From: Muraenolepis orangiensis
Lineage: Eukaryota; Chordata; Actinopteri; Gadiformes; Muraenolepididae
NCBI GenBank assembly: GCA_027704905.1
Contig: CM051004.1
Coordinates: 15,013,164 to 15,077,163, forward strand
DNA: 64,000 nt
Direction: 5' to 3'
Part shown: positions 1 through 12,049 of the stretch, piece after piece
Layout of the letters: each line of letters begins with the position of its first letter
Numbering within the stretch: the first letter of the stretch is position 1
Notes under the pieces: model-generated
Databases searched by the model: none
What the model was told of the DNA's origin: nothing
The model's input: the letters and a program-made list of their open reading frames with translations, nothing else
Made by a program: the position numbers and the translations under genes

Positions 1-1117
1 CTTGTTTGGAACAGCAAAGCCACTATGTGATTGCACAAAACAGTGCCTGCCACACAGGAGCATTGGCTGTGCCTCAACACCACTGGCGATGAATCACGGA
101 GCATAATCTAAGAAGAAGAGAAAAAATAAATATACCCTCTGCTTCATGGAAGAAAGCAAGTAGGTTATTATGAGTAGAACAGTTATTGTTACTGAACCAT
201 GCTCCTAGACGATGCCTACCCTCCTAAATCCTTAGCTTTCAATTCTCTCCCTTCTCAAACAAACTTGAATAACCTTCCTTGATGACTATTATGCCTTAGA
301 TGGTGTATATTAGCAGTGTTAACTTATGTAAATATGTTTCTGATCACCCAAACACGTTTCCACCTTATCCTTATTAACTTGATCAAATGATCTGACCAAT
401 GTACAGGGAGACAGGCAAACATTCAAGTTGGTGAGTCTTTAGGAATAAACTTAGCTATAATGCTCCACTGAACTGAGCACCACTCAACGAGGATGAAAAA
501 CGTTACACAGCTTCCTGCCTACACTTAAACTGTGGTGTCTCACTCTTCCTCATTGTCCTGTAGAACAAGGCCCTCACGACCTACCCTGACAGTCTGTCTT
601 CATTGGACACTGAATAAAATAACATAAGTGTTGTTAGCGTTACACCGTCATTAGTGTTAGTCAGTCAGTTAATTGTTTTCTTACCTTCCTAGTTGTGTAT
701 GTATGACGCCGCATACAATTTACAACCTTTATCCAACTTGCTTGTTGGGTTTTTGGTCGTCCTACAAATCCGGTGAACATCGGTGATGTTCAACTTTGGG
801 AGCTCTTGTAAACACCGGGTGAAGAATGTCGCCGTTGAACCGGAAACAGTCGAGCAGCATTTAGTTGTATTAAGAAGAATGTGTTAACTTGTTTACAGTA
901 AATAAATGCATTGCCTTCTGGTTCATTTGAACTTTTCAGTATGCCACTTAGACAAAGTGCAAGTCAACACCTGACCCTAACACTCTAGTGAGTTTGCTAA
1001 CTTTTAATATTAAACACCATAGAACATACCAGGCTGACATAGGTGTGGTGTAAGCAACACTGCCACAACTAAGAAAATTGATAAAGGGTTTGTTAGATTT
1101 ACAGTAGGTGTGCGAAT

Positions 1118-1160
<43 letters not shown>

Positions 1161-1203
1161 TCTCTTCATCAAATGTAATAACATTGTATTACGGCAGTAT
1201 TGA
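1..1203. other. Upstream flank without recognised gene
   Basis: AT-rich sequence with stops in all frames and no protein family that I recognise. It holds a (TG)n run at about 1116-1159, and the palindrome shared with gene B begins directly after it. The AATAAA-like hexamers near 613 and 902 could be the 3' end of an unseen gene, but nothing supports that. Confidence 0.5.
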
Positions 1204-1332
1204 CATGTGGCCTTATTTGTGCACCTGGTCAACACATATAGACTTTGTTCCGGATGCAGGTCTCAAATATCTTCTGTCAGCAAAGGCTTCCATTCTTGAT
1301 ACAACGATACAACCAGACACTGAAAATAACAA
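1204..1332 (+). promoter_or_regulatory. Proximal promoter and 5' leader of gene A
   Basis: The block GACTTTGTTCCGGATGCAGG (1241-1260), followed by a TATA-like TCAAATATCTTC, recurs at matching distances upstream of gene B, as a close variant upstream of gene C, and as a shorter version (TTTGTTCCAGATTCAGT) upstream of gene D. Conservation across diverged paralogs suggests a core promoter element. The transcription start is not known. Confidence 0.45.
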
Positions 1333-4300
1333 ATGGCTGTGTTTTCTGAAATATTAGCTCTGGAGTGGATGGACGCGAGTGGTGTTTTAATATTCATCTT
1401 TATTTTCTTGATCCTTGCGGACTATTTAAAGCATAGAACCCCCTGGAATTTCCCTCCGGGACCCTGGTCTCTTCCTATTATCGGGGACGCACACCGGGTC
1501 GAGCCCTCCAAACTACATCTGAATTTCACCCAGGTACCACACTTATTTATTATTTTTTAACAGTTAAAGTCTATCTTTTAAACTCTGTATTTGTTGTCTC
1601 TATTGGCTGACCCTATGTTGTGTATGTACATTTTGCCACTGTTAAATTGCATCATTAATACATTTTCTTTTAGTTTGCTAAGAAATATGGACCAATTTTT
1701 AGTCTTCGAATCATGGATGGAAGGGTTGTGGTTATCAATGGATACAAGCTTATAAGAGAAGCCTTCGTCCAGAGAGGGGAAGACTATGAAGATCGTCCAA
1801 GAATGCCATTTCTGTCTGATGTGATTGGAACTAAAGGTATTGTGTGGCATTAATTTTAAAACATACCCAAATGATTTGCAGTCTTAGATTGCAGCAACAA
1901 TATAGCTCGCTTCCAAAGCAACCTACATGCATACACTATCGGAGTAAGTACAAAAATACAAAAATATGAGTCTGATGAATGTGATGATAAATGTGATGAG
2001 TCTGATGATAAATGTGATGAGTCTGATGGATGTGATGAGTCTGATGAATGTGATGAGTATATTAATATTACTTGACCATGGGCCATGGAGGTGGATGAGG
2101 GATACAATATTTGTATTTGCCATTTGTAACAAGTACATAGGAACGCTTACTCCCCATTCCCTCCTGCAGTATAAATCTCCAAAACAACACCATAAAAACA
2201 ATATATATATACAATAAAAAACAAAAAAAAAATCTTTAAAAGCATTTAAAGTGCCAGTAGTGCAGCAGAATCATGAATACAGTGCAGTACAGTGCAGTAA
2301 CTGTGATGAGTCCAGAAAGTCCAGCAAAGTATGTAAGTGTTAATGACAATGTTATGAATGTGAAAGTGGCAGCACTCGTAGTAGTTCAGTAGGTCACTGC
2401 CTGTGGATAAAAACGATCCTTAAACCTGCTAGTCCATGTGTACGGATGCTGCACAACCAACGATCAGATGGTAGGGGGTGAAGAGATGGTGCCCAGGGTG
2501 GTTGCAGTCCTTTATGATGGACATGGCCTTCTTCCGACATCTGGTCCTAAAGATCTCCTCAATGCATGGAAGTGTACACCCGATGATCTTCTCTGCCGTC
2601 CTCACGACCCTCTGGATGGCTTTCTTGTCCTGTGCAGTGGTGTTGCCGTACCACACAGTGAAGTTCACTAGCCACCTCTGGCCTATTCCGCTTTTTCTGA
2701 GGCCCCGCAGAGCATAGAGGCACTGGTGTGCCTTCTTCAGCATGACCTCCGTGTTGCGGGTCCACGCCAGGTCATCGGAAATCTATAGTCCAAGGAAACG
2801 GAAGCAGCTGACGACTTCCACTGGTGACCAGTCCAGGCTGATGGTGGAGTGGGTGCCCGGTGGCTCCTGAAGTCCACGATGAGCTCCTTGGTCTTGCTGA
2901 CATTCAGTGCGAGGCTGTTGTCCTCACACCATCGCGTAAGCTGGACTACCTCATCTCTGTACTCCGTTTCGTCACCCTCCCTTATCAGGCCGATGACTGT
3001 GGTGTCGTCTGCAAACTTGATAATACGATTATTGCTGTGCGTGGCAGTACAGTCATGTGTGTACAGCGAGTACAGCCGGGGACTGAGGCAGCAGCCTTGG
3101 GGTGCTCCGGTGTTGAGAACCAGAGTGGAAGAGATGTTGTTCCCAATCTTCACCACTTGAGGCCTGCCCGCCAGGAAGTCCATAATCCAGTTACAGATGG
3201 GGGCACCCAGACCTAGGTCCCTCAGTTTCAGGACCAGCTTGGAGGGAGTGATGGTGTTGAACGCCGACCTGTAGTCAATGAACAGCAGTCTGACGTAGGT
3301 GTCCCTCCTGTCTAGGTGCTGCAGGGCCGTATGTAGTGGCAGGGAAATGGCGTTGTCTACAGACCTGGTCTGTATGCAAACTGGAGTGGGTCTAGGGACT
3401 CAGGAATGGAACAGTTTATATGCGACATTACAAGTTTCTCCAGGCACTTCATGGCTATGGGTGTTAAAGCCACTGGACGATAGTCATTGAGGCATGTTAT
3501 CTTTGTCTTTTTGGGTAACGGCACAATGGTTGTCACTTTGAAGCACGCTGGGACGACAGACTGTTGCAGTGATGCATTGCAGATGTCGGTGAACACAGGA
3601 GCCAGCTGGTTGGCGAAGGTCTGGAAGACGCGGAATGGAACTCTGTCTGGGCTGGCTGCCTTCCCTGCCTTCACCCTCCTGAAGGTTCTGTGGACCTCGG
3701 ACTCGGACAGTTGTAGAACATAGTCCTCTGGGTGGGTGTTGAAGTTGTTGGTCGGCTCATGGTCCCATTCAAATGAGCAAAAAAATGGTTAAGCTCATCT
3801 GGTAGGTTAGGGTTGTTGTTGGTGACTGCCCCTGAGCTCCCCTTGTAGTTGGAGAAGACTCTCAGACCTTGCCACCACGTCTGGTGTCAGATTCGCCGAA
3901 CTGTGATTCCAATTTGTTTTTATAATCCAATTGACCCTTCTTGATGGCTTTTCTGAGTTCATACTTGACCTTCTTGTAGTGATCGGAGTCGCCTGTTGTG
4001 AAAGCGGTACTCCATTCCGTAAGTTTGTTCTGTATGTCAGCATTCATCCATGGTTTGCGATTCGGGAATGAGCGAACAGACCTGGTTGGGATGCATTCCT
4101 CCACTAGCCTGTTAATGTATGCTGTGACATGATCTGCATATATCAAGGTCAGTGATCTTGAATACACTCCAGTCAGTGAATTCTAGCCCCCCCTGCAGGT
4201 GTAGTATGGCATTGTCTGTCCAGCGACGCACGTTCTTTACAACTGTGGGTGTGGACTTCAACTTCCGCTTGTAAGCAGAAGGTAGAAGCATGGAGGCGTG

Positions 4301-6168
4301 GTCTAATTTGCCAAAAGCCGGCCATGCAACAGCTCGATAAGCGTGCTTGATGGTGGTGTAGCAGTGATCAAGATTCTTGTCCTGTCTACTCGGACATGAG
4401 ATGTGTTGATAGAATTTTGGTAATACCTTTTTTTAATTGCAGTGGTTAAAGTCCCCCGCTACAATGGGGACTGCCTCGGGGTAGCGATTCTGAAGTTTGC
4501 TCACTTCAATGTAAAGTTCGTCCAATGTGATGTTCACATCAGCCCGTGGTTGAATGTAAACCACTGACATGAGAATAGCGGAGATTTCCTCGGCAAGTTA
4601 AAAAAAAGGGCGACACTTGATAGTCAGTAATTCCAGATAAGATGAGCAGTGTTGAGAAAGCACCTGAATGTCCGTACACCAAGCAGCATACACCCCACCG
4701 TTGTTCCCCGTGGACTCAGGTGTTCTGTCGGTCCGAAACAAAGAGAATCCCGGTGGTTGCACTGCTTCGTCAGGTGTTACGGAGGTCAGCCACGTTTCCG
4801 TAAAAATCATGGCGCAACACTCCCTGATGTCCCGCTGCGAGGCGGGACAACTGACAGTTCAGTTTGTCTGACTTGTTTGCGAGAGACTGGACGTTGGCGA
4901 GGAGAATGCTCAGTAGGGCTGGTTTCTATCGCCTCCGGCGTGTCCTATCCATTAAGCCGCCACAGGACCCTCTCCTGCGGGCGCGTTTGTTGTTGCCCCC
5001 CCGGGACTTGGTGGCTCCAGTCGGGGAAGGGGCTCCCCTCCCCCCGCTCTCCTTTGTCCCACCGGATCTCCGCAGGTTAGTCCCAGTGCTTTTGTTGCGT
5101 TGTCTGTAGTTGAATTGTTCCGTAATAGAGAAAAAAAGAGTGTTTGGCGATCACATGTGATAACACACATGGTGACTTGCTGTAGTCCTATTTAAATATA
5201 CTTAAATATAAAAGAAAAGTGCAAAAAAATAAGTAGAAAAGTACACTCAATAAACTGCGGGAGCTCGTAGAGCTGCTATCCTCCAGCGCAGCGCTCAGCT
5301 GGGGGTGATGGCACAGTCTGATGAGTGTGATGAGTCTGATGAATGTGATGATGAATGTGATGAGTCTGATGAATGTGATGATGAATGTGATGAGTCTGAT
5401 GAATGTGATGAGTCTAATGAATGTGATGATGAATCGGATGAATATGACATATTTTGAGGAGGTTGAAATTAAACCCTGGGACACTACTGGACCTAGATGT
5501 ATACCCCCACACCTGTGGGGACAGCACATACAGTACAGCATGTACAGTAGGAGGTCAGCTTGGAGGTCACCCAGGGGTCTAAACTAACACACAAATCAAA
5601 TGAAACCCAACAGGTTTGGTGACATCAAATGGTTACCAATGGAGGCAGCAGAGGAGATTTACACTGCACACGCTCCGAAACTTTGGTTTGGGTAAAATGA
5701 GTCTGGAGCCGTCCATCCAGCAAGAGTGCCTCTACCTGGTTGAGGTCTTTGCTCAGCAGCAAGGTAGGCCTACTGATTGAGTGCTTTTTGAGAAATATTT
5801 AGATAAACCTGTATAAATACTTAAGAGGGTATAAAATACATAACCAACGGGTTGCAGTAGTCCGGGGCTGTCCGGGTAAAATAAACTGTTTGTAGAATAG
5901 ATCTGGAACTGGCTTGGAGCCATAAAATAAAATAATCTGCTTGGATCCGTAGAATACAATGAACTCAAGGTTATGTTTTTGTTTCTGCAATGCTTTTGCC
6001 CCGTCTTGTAATTTCTGTAATGCTTTTACTACCCTGTCTTTTTTCTTCATGTTGCACTTCTCTTACTCTTGTGTTGTTATGCTAATGTGATGTATTTTTA
6101 CTATTGTAAAGCACTTTGGGCTGAATTTCTTGTATGCAAGGTGCTATAAAATGAAGTTATTATTGTTG

Positions 6169-6201
<33 letters not shown>

Positions 6202-9200
6202 GTATTAGTATAGAGGCTGGAATGTTTGACAGCTGTGTATTTAAGGTGTGTAGGTTCATCTATTAAATGTGTAATTTAACGGGGACCATGTACCTAGTTT
6301 CTCTCATTCGACATAATAAAGCGGTTGTGCCAACATGGCATGCCAAGTGGGGTTAACTGCATTTAGCAGACTGGGCCTTCTGAATATTCCTGCTATTGAG
6401 TGTCTTACACTAGTTTGACATGCACATCTCATCCGAATAGCTTGATTCCAAATATTGTTAGGAGCGGCTATTGATCCTAAATTGCCGGTGACCAGGGCGG
6501 TATCCAACATCATCTGCTGTTTGGTGTTTGGAAAACGCTTTGAGTACACTGAGAAGCAGCATGAATCTATCTTAGAGTCCTTCAGTGAAATGATGATCTT
6601 ACAAGGAGGAGTAGCGGCAATGGTAAGTGTTTTATTTATACAGGTCAGGTATACATGTGATTCATTTCTACCCACTGTATGACAGATTTTATGTGTCTTC
6701 GTAAACCTCTGTGTTCTCTGTAGCTGTACAACATGTTTCCATGGCTGGTGAGGCATCTCCCCGGACCTCACAGGAGGATGCTCGCTGTGACTCGTGAAAT
6801 TGTGTCTTTTGTTGAAGAGAGGATCAAAGAGCATAGAGTGGATCATGACCCCTCATCGCCCAGAGACTACATCGACTGCTTCCTCACAGAAATGCTCAAG
6901 GTATGTGTCGGCGTGGGTGTGTCTGACATTACTCCACATATTGGTTAAAGTTATCAATATTGTAGTTTAGCACCTAGCGGTTTTCCTCTTGACTCCTGAC
7001 CAGGGCTTTCTAACACACTCCTGTCACAAAGGACTGGCCATTTCCCATTGTTAAACGAATAAATAGCTAAATAAAGGACGTCAGCAATGTCCATGTCCAT
7101 CTCCTCCTCCGGAATGTCCATCTCCTCTTCTTCCGCTTCCTGGGGTCTCGCCCTCGTCCGAGGATTGCTCTGCCCTGTCCTCATTGGAGGAGTCGGATGA
7201 CAAGGGAAAGGGATTTTTCGTGGCGGGGCCCCCTGCACAAACGGTCAACCTGTATGGCTAGTTGGGATGGCGTTGATAAGACGGTCGTCCAGAATGTGTC
7301 GAGCCGGGACCCACGACCTCTCCTCAGGGCCGGATCCCTTCCAGTTGACCAGGTACTCGAGACCTCTCCCACGGCGACAGGAACACAGCAGGCGGCGAAC
7401 TGAGTATACCGGGCCGCCATAGATGACTCGGGGTAAAGTGGAGGTGGAGCAGCCGGGACGAGTTAACTCACCCAAACCGGCTTGAGCCTGGATACATGGA
7501 AGGTCGGGTGAATCTGCAAGGCAGCTTGAGCCTCACTGCCACAGGGTTGACGACCTTCAGGACTTCAAAAGGGCCAATAAACCTGGATGCCAACACTCCG
7601 GACTCCATCTGCAGGGGTATTTCCCGGTTGGACAGCCATATCTTCTTGCCCTCTTGGTAAGTGGGGGCCTTGGTGTGACAGCGGTTGGTGGTTGTGGCCG
7701 GATGGCTGAACAGTTTCTGGCCTGGGCCCATGTCTGACGGCAGCGGCGGATGAAGGTCTGAACAGACGGGCAGGTCTCACTATTCCCTCCAGGGCAAGGA
7801 ATAGTGGAGTCTGGAAACCGTAGGCACACTGAAAGGGGGATAATCCAGTGGCAGAACTGATTAGGGTGTTATACGCGTACTCCGCCCACAAGAGCTGTTT
7901 GGACCAGGATGAGGGGTGTTTGGAGACTGTGCACTGCAGCGCCGTCACCATCTCTTGGTTCTTCTGCTCAGTCTGTCCATTGAACTTCCAACCACTCTGG
8001 GTGGAAACCAGAGGATAAGCTGACTGCGGCCTCGATTAATGAACCGAACTCCCTCTGGTTGGAGACCATATCGGTGGCGAGACCATGTAAGCGGAAGACG
8101 TGGGTAAGATTAAGTTCAGCAGTCTTTTTGGCCAAGGGGAGTTTCGGCAGGGGCACGAAGTGAGCCATCTTGCTGACCCTCTGCTGCAGGACCCCCTTGG
8201 TGTGTTAGATAACGAGGAGGGCAGGAAAGTCAGACCTCAAAATCTGGGGAACTATTAGCCGATTGGGGGGGCAGAGACTAATCGTCGCTGATATAAGTCC
8301 AAGGCCTCCCTCTCTGGAGCAGACGCTGGACAGGGAATACAGGCGGCCCTTTGGAGGAGACGTACCAGGGTGCAGGTCAACCGCGTAGTTATAAGGGCGG
8401 TGAGGAGGCAGGGATGTCGCCTTGGCCTTGCTGAACACCTCCTGAAAGTCGTAGTATTCAATCAGCACCCCATCTAGGTCCGGAGCAGGGCTTGAACAAA
8501 CCGAGCACTGGGGTGTAGCGGCTTGTTTCAGACAGATCTGATAGCATGATGAGCTCCGCCCCACGATGGCTCCCCGTTGCGCAGGTGATGTTGGGGTTGT
8601 GGCGGCAGAGTCAGGGGTATCCCAGGATCAGGGGAAGCTGAGGAGACAAGATGCAAGATGTTGAACTGGATGGTTTCATGGTGGTTACCGAACAGGAGCA
8701 TGCAGACAGGTGCGGTCTGATGAGTGACATTCCCTAGAAGATGGCCATCCAGTGTGTTTGTATTAACGGGGCACGATAGGGGAACCCAGCAGATGGTGAT
8801 ATTTTTATATAATTATCACAGGTGAGCAGGTACAAGACAAAACAGAATGCTTATTACGATGTCCACACAGACAAACCCGGAAATGGCAGGTAGAAGCATA
8901 GTCAAAGTTGGGCAGAGGATCGGGAAACCAGGCAGGGGACAGGCTGGTTGGGGAAACAGATGGTCCAAGGCAGGCAGGGTTGGGAAACGAGACGAGACCG
9001 GTCCGAAGCAGGCGGAGTCAGGAGGCGGGCGAGACGGGCAGGTCTAAGGCAGGTAGGTTCCGGGAGTTATCACGAGCGAGTCTGGCATTAGTCAAGTACA
9101 AACTGGCAACAAGTGAGTGAACAGGGGAATGCTTGAATACTAGACTGATTGAAAATGTGCCGCAGCTGCAGGAAAACTAACAAGGGGGGCGTGGCTATGT

Positions 9201-10799
9201 GGTAGAGTGTAGTGGGAGCGAGAAGACTGGAATGCAGAACGTGATGAGAGGGCGTGGCTATCTGGTTGAGTGCAGTGGAAGCGTGGTGACAGGAATGCCG
9301 ACTGTGACACCAGTGTATGTAATGCCAGATTAATATTATGTTGGTGGTTGTCTGTTTTTTCTCTGTGTTCTTGGTAGAATGAGGTTTCAGAATCAAGATT
9401 TGACAAAGAGAGCCTGTGTTTTTGTACACTGGACCTATTTGTCGCTGGAACTGAGACCACCACCACTACTCTGCACTGGGCACTGCTCTTCATGGCCTAC
9501 TACCCTCACATACAAAGTAAGTGGGAATGTTAGTGTTGCATTCATTTTAGACCATTGAGCATTATGTGTCTTGTCACAATGATTTCAAATCTTATAATTA
9601 TCTCAAATTCTAATTCTGCATCATACCCTCTTTTTTCTGAGAGCCAATCCATTTCAAACCATAGAACTGAATAATAAATAAACTGACAGTGATACTTTTA
9701 TCCATATGGGGTAATTTATATCCTCTTTTAATGTGATCATGCAGAGAAGGTCCAGGCTGAACTAGATACCGTAGTTGGCTCATCCAAACAACCCTCCATG
9801 ACTGACAGAGACAGCACTCCCTATACTTACGCTGTCATACAAGAGATCCAAAGGATGGGTAACATCTTACCTCTCAATGTTTTCCGTATGACTACCAGAG
9901 ACACCCCACTTGGAAAGTACACCATCCCAAAGGTAGAAACCCATTCCAAAGTAATTATCAGTACAACCAACCTTTATTTTGAAAAGGTCCCATCTGATCT
10001 CCTTATTGCTCTAATCCCTCCCACAGGGCACCATGGTGTTGGCCCCCCTGAACTCTGTTCTACATGATGAGTCTATGTGGGAAACACCACACTCCTTCAA
10101 TCCTCAACACTTCCTGGACCAGAACGGCCTGTCTAGAAAGAGGGAGGCCTTCCTGCCCTTTTCAGCTGGTATGATTATACCCCCTGTAACACCACCAAGT
10201 ATTGAATTGATGAAACAACAGGGACGAAACAACAAATAAAATAAAAACATCCAGGCGGGATTTTTAAATCGCCGAACATTGCTGGGCGGGACATTTCTTC
10301 TTATGTACCGCTTTCTCGCATGCCTCTATTGGCTAGCATGTAGGCTACAACTTAAGCCCTGCACACTTACATTGGCCAGACAGCATCTCAATCATTAACC
10401 TCAGAGATTACAATAACAATTTTAAACGTTCAGTTTGTATTGGAATCGATAGCTTTTTGGTTACTTTTCAAATTAAATGAATATATTCTTTTTAAAATAT
10501 GAAACTTTTTTGATATATTTTATGCTTGAGATGTAAGTTTTAGTTTTATACCAGTTTTGTATATTTGTGTATTATATTCTACTACTATAATTGTCATGCT
10601 TATACTTCTTCTAATACTTACAACACTTCACACATCATTTCTACTACTTACCATACAGGACAACATTTTACACTACAGTTCTCACCACATTTATTGCAGG
10701 AAATGCATTTTCTATGTATATGCATATTTCTTTGTTAGTTTACTAGATTATTCAATTCACGTTGGAATAACAAATTACCTGATGTACAGGTCTGTTTCT

Positions 10800-10848
<49 letters not shown>

Positions 10849-11030
10849 TCGTAGGGAAGCGTGTGTGTCTTGGGGAACACCTGGCCAGAATGGAGCTCTA
10901 TCTTTTCTTCACCTCCCTCCTTCAAAGGTTTTCTTTCTCTGCTCCCCCGGGAGAAAAGCTCAGCCTGGACTTCATATTTGCGACAACTCGCTGTCCCAAG
11001 CCCTACCGCCTGTGTGCCACACCACGTTGA
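1333..11030 (+). CDS. Cytochrome P450 family 2 gene A (CYP2J-like)
   Basis: Heme-thiolate monooxygenase, expected to be anchored in the ER membrane and served by NADPH-P450 reductase. The nine exons are 1333-1533, 1674-1836, 5614-5763, 6462-6622, 6724-6900, 9378-9516, 9745-9932, 10027-10168 and 10855-11030. All introns are GT-AG with the phases usual for CYP2 genes, and they join to 498 codons with no stop. Visible features: hydrophobic N-terminal anchor (about residues 17-30), P-P-G-P hinge (41-44), C-helix W131/R135, I-helix AGTETT (307-312), E364-x-x-R367, FNPQHF meander and axial Cys445 in FSAGKRVCLGE. Intron 2 carries a LINE and intron 5 a gypsy remnant. The start is the first in-frame Met, and it agrees with genes B and C. 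It differs from gene B at 12 residues. Subfamily (CYP2N, 2P, 2AD, 2V or similar) is unassigned; substrate unknown. Confidence 0.9.
1966..2058. repeat. 18-bp minisatellite beside LINE 3' end
   Basis: Tandem units of GATGAGTCTGATGAATGT with 9-bp slippage variants. The same unit occurs on the other side of the LINE (5310-5445), and both arrays are mirrored in gene B. Confidence 0.85.
2070..5305 (-). mobile_element. Degenerate non-LTR retrotransposon (L2/CR1/Rex-like LINE)
   Basis: Inserted in intron 2 of gene A, antisense to it. Reading on the minus strand: endonuclease fragment with FTETWLT and RTDRTPEST (about 4810-4598), linker (4167-3862), reverse transcriptase fingers with NDYRPVALTP (3674-3357), palm with GAPQGCCLSP and the catalytic FADD box (3183-2850), and thumb with WYGNTTAQDKKAIQRVVRTA (2743-2429). 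A 3' tail with the CTGC(A/G)GGAGGGAATGGGGAG signature follows near 2115-2180. Frameshifts and stops between the blocks make it inactive. The clade is judged from motifs only. Confidence 0.85.
5310..5445. repeat. 18-bp minisatellite beside LINE 5' end
   Basis: The same GATGAGTCTGATGAATGT unit as at 1966-2058, on the opposite side of the LINE. It suggests that the LINE inserted into, or expanded together with, this array. Confidence 0.8.
6050..6215 (+). repeat. SINE/LINE 3' tail with TTA microsatellite
   Basis: In intron 3 of gene A. GTAAAGCACTTTGGGCTGAA, then a GGTGCTATAAAATGAAG motif and (TTA)n, is the typical 3' tail of fish RTE-mobilised SINEs or LINEs. It is mirrored in gene B near 25985-26150. 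Confidence 0.55.
6955..9310 (-). mobile_element. Ty3/gypsy chromovirus-type LTR retrotransposon remnant
   Basis: In intron 5 of gene A, antisense. On the minus strand an LTR-like leader starts with TGTCACAGTCGGCATTCC (near 9308) and runs to about 8800. Then come a protease/RT fragment with the DLHPGTSPPKGRLYSLS block (about 8560-8205), an integrase fragment (8168-7468) and a C-terminal chromodomain, with RGRGLEYLVNWKGSGPEERSW near 7400-7250. No gag and no RT active-site region is present, and no matching second LTR was found, so this is an internally deleted relic. Confidence 0.8.
10802..10846 (+). repeat. (TG)n tract at the 3' splice site of intron 8, gene A
   Basis: About 45 nt of pure TG end 8 nt before exon 9 (TCCTCGTAG, then the exon). 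The tract occupies the place of the polypyrimidine tract. Homologous tracts in genes B, C and D have very different lengths. Confidence 0.9.
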
Positions 11031-11042
11031 AGCCACTCTCCA

Positions 11043-11160
11043 AACTATAGTTTAGTATAGTATTGTTGTAGGAAATGCATACTGCAGGAGGGAATGGGGA
11101 GTAAGCATTCCATTGTACTTTCAAATTTCAATTAAACATCTTAAATCTTGAATCTTGAAC
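11043..11160 (+). repeat. LINE 3' tail forming the 3' end of gene A
   Basis: Begins about 13 nt after the stop codon. It carries CTGCAGGAGGGAATGGGGAG, an ATTAAA hexamer at 11131-11136 and a terminal (ATCTTGA)n-like run. The same tail occurs at 44880-44990, at 2115-2180 (reverse) and downstream of gene B. Genes C and D lack it and have other sequence directly after the stop. The ATTAAA is a candidate poly(A) signal. Confidence 0.7.
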
Positions 11161-11728
11161 TCGCCTTCTAACGCTGTCCACTTGCAATCTGATATCTCAA
11201 ACCAAACTCGACGAGACGAGATCCCTAAACCACCATCCAACTCTACAATATGCTTACTTTTGTAAAATAAATCCTAAATTCCGTACCTTAACTTTTTGTG
11301 TAAACAGACAAACAAACAAAGTTAATTGGCCAGCTACTACTAGTGAAACTATTAGTAAATAAATTATGTTTTTTATACCGATTACCGGCTCACTGACCCA
11401 GTAGCCCACCGGGAAAACTCCCTGTGCTCCCGATGGACCTTCAAGGGCGGAGGTAATAAAAATGGCATGCTAACATTTAGGGAATCTACGATTGTTATTA
11501 AAGACGTTATTGCAGTTATTTATCAGCCATTGCTTACATACATTGTGCGAAATTTGGCTAATTGTTTCAAAACTCACACACAAGCCACATAAGACACAAC
11601 ACTTGGAGCTAAGCATCTGACTTATATGTCACAATTAAACTCTGCAATCAGAACCCAACAAAATTTCATTTAGCTATGTACACTGATGCAAAACCCTGCT
11701 GTCAGGTGTTTTCAGGTGTTTTCAGGTG

Positions 11729-11769
<41 letters not shown>

Positions 11770-12049
11770 TGGTGAGTGTGTGTGCCCCAATTTCCCCAAA
11801 GTGTTTTTCGTATTTTGAATAGAAGTGTCTACTAGTGTCTAAGTGTCTTGAATAGAAGTGAGATTTAATTATAAATGAAGGGTCTAAGATAAGAAACAGT
11901 GTGTAGTGTTTTGTAAGGAGTATGTTGCACAATTGCAACTCAAGTGCAGCGCAGAAAATGTGTTTCTACTGTAGGTGGCTTGGTTTAAGGAATGGCTACA
12001 ATGGGCATTAAGGTTTTGACACTTGTGTTTAAGCATTCACTGGTAGTGT

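Larger units (their letters stand above)
1204..12049 (+). repeat. Left arm of large palindrome (gene A arm)
   Basis: This stretch reappears in reverse complement up to position 30730. The outer boundary is sharp: the shared sequence starts at CATGTGGCCTTATTTG (1204) and its mirror ends at 30730, just upstream of the two promoters. The inner boundary is TGGTAGTGT at 12049, mirrored from 12405 (and again from 19140). Exons, introns, the LINE, the gypsy remnant and the simple repeats are all mirrored. Exon identity between arms is about 99 percent by hand alignment. Confidence 0.9.

Noticed and set aside
6304..6846. 180-codon minus-strand ORF, mirrored at 25350-25892
   Set aside because: Shadow of CYP2 exons 4 and 5 on the opposite strand; no family resemblance of its own.
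8847..9120. Basic ORFs MLITMSTQTNP... and MGRGSGNQAG..., mirrored at 23078-23351
   Set aside because: They run antisense through the gypsy LTR leader; the repetitive (CCTGCCTG)-type composition gives open frames by chance.
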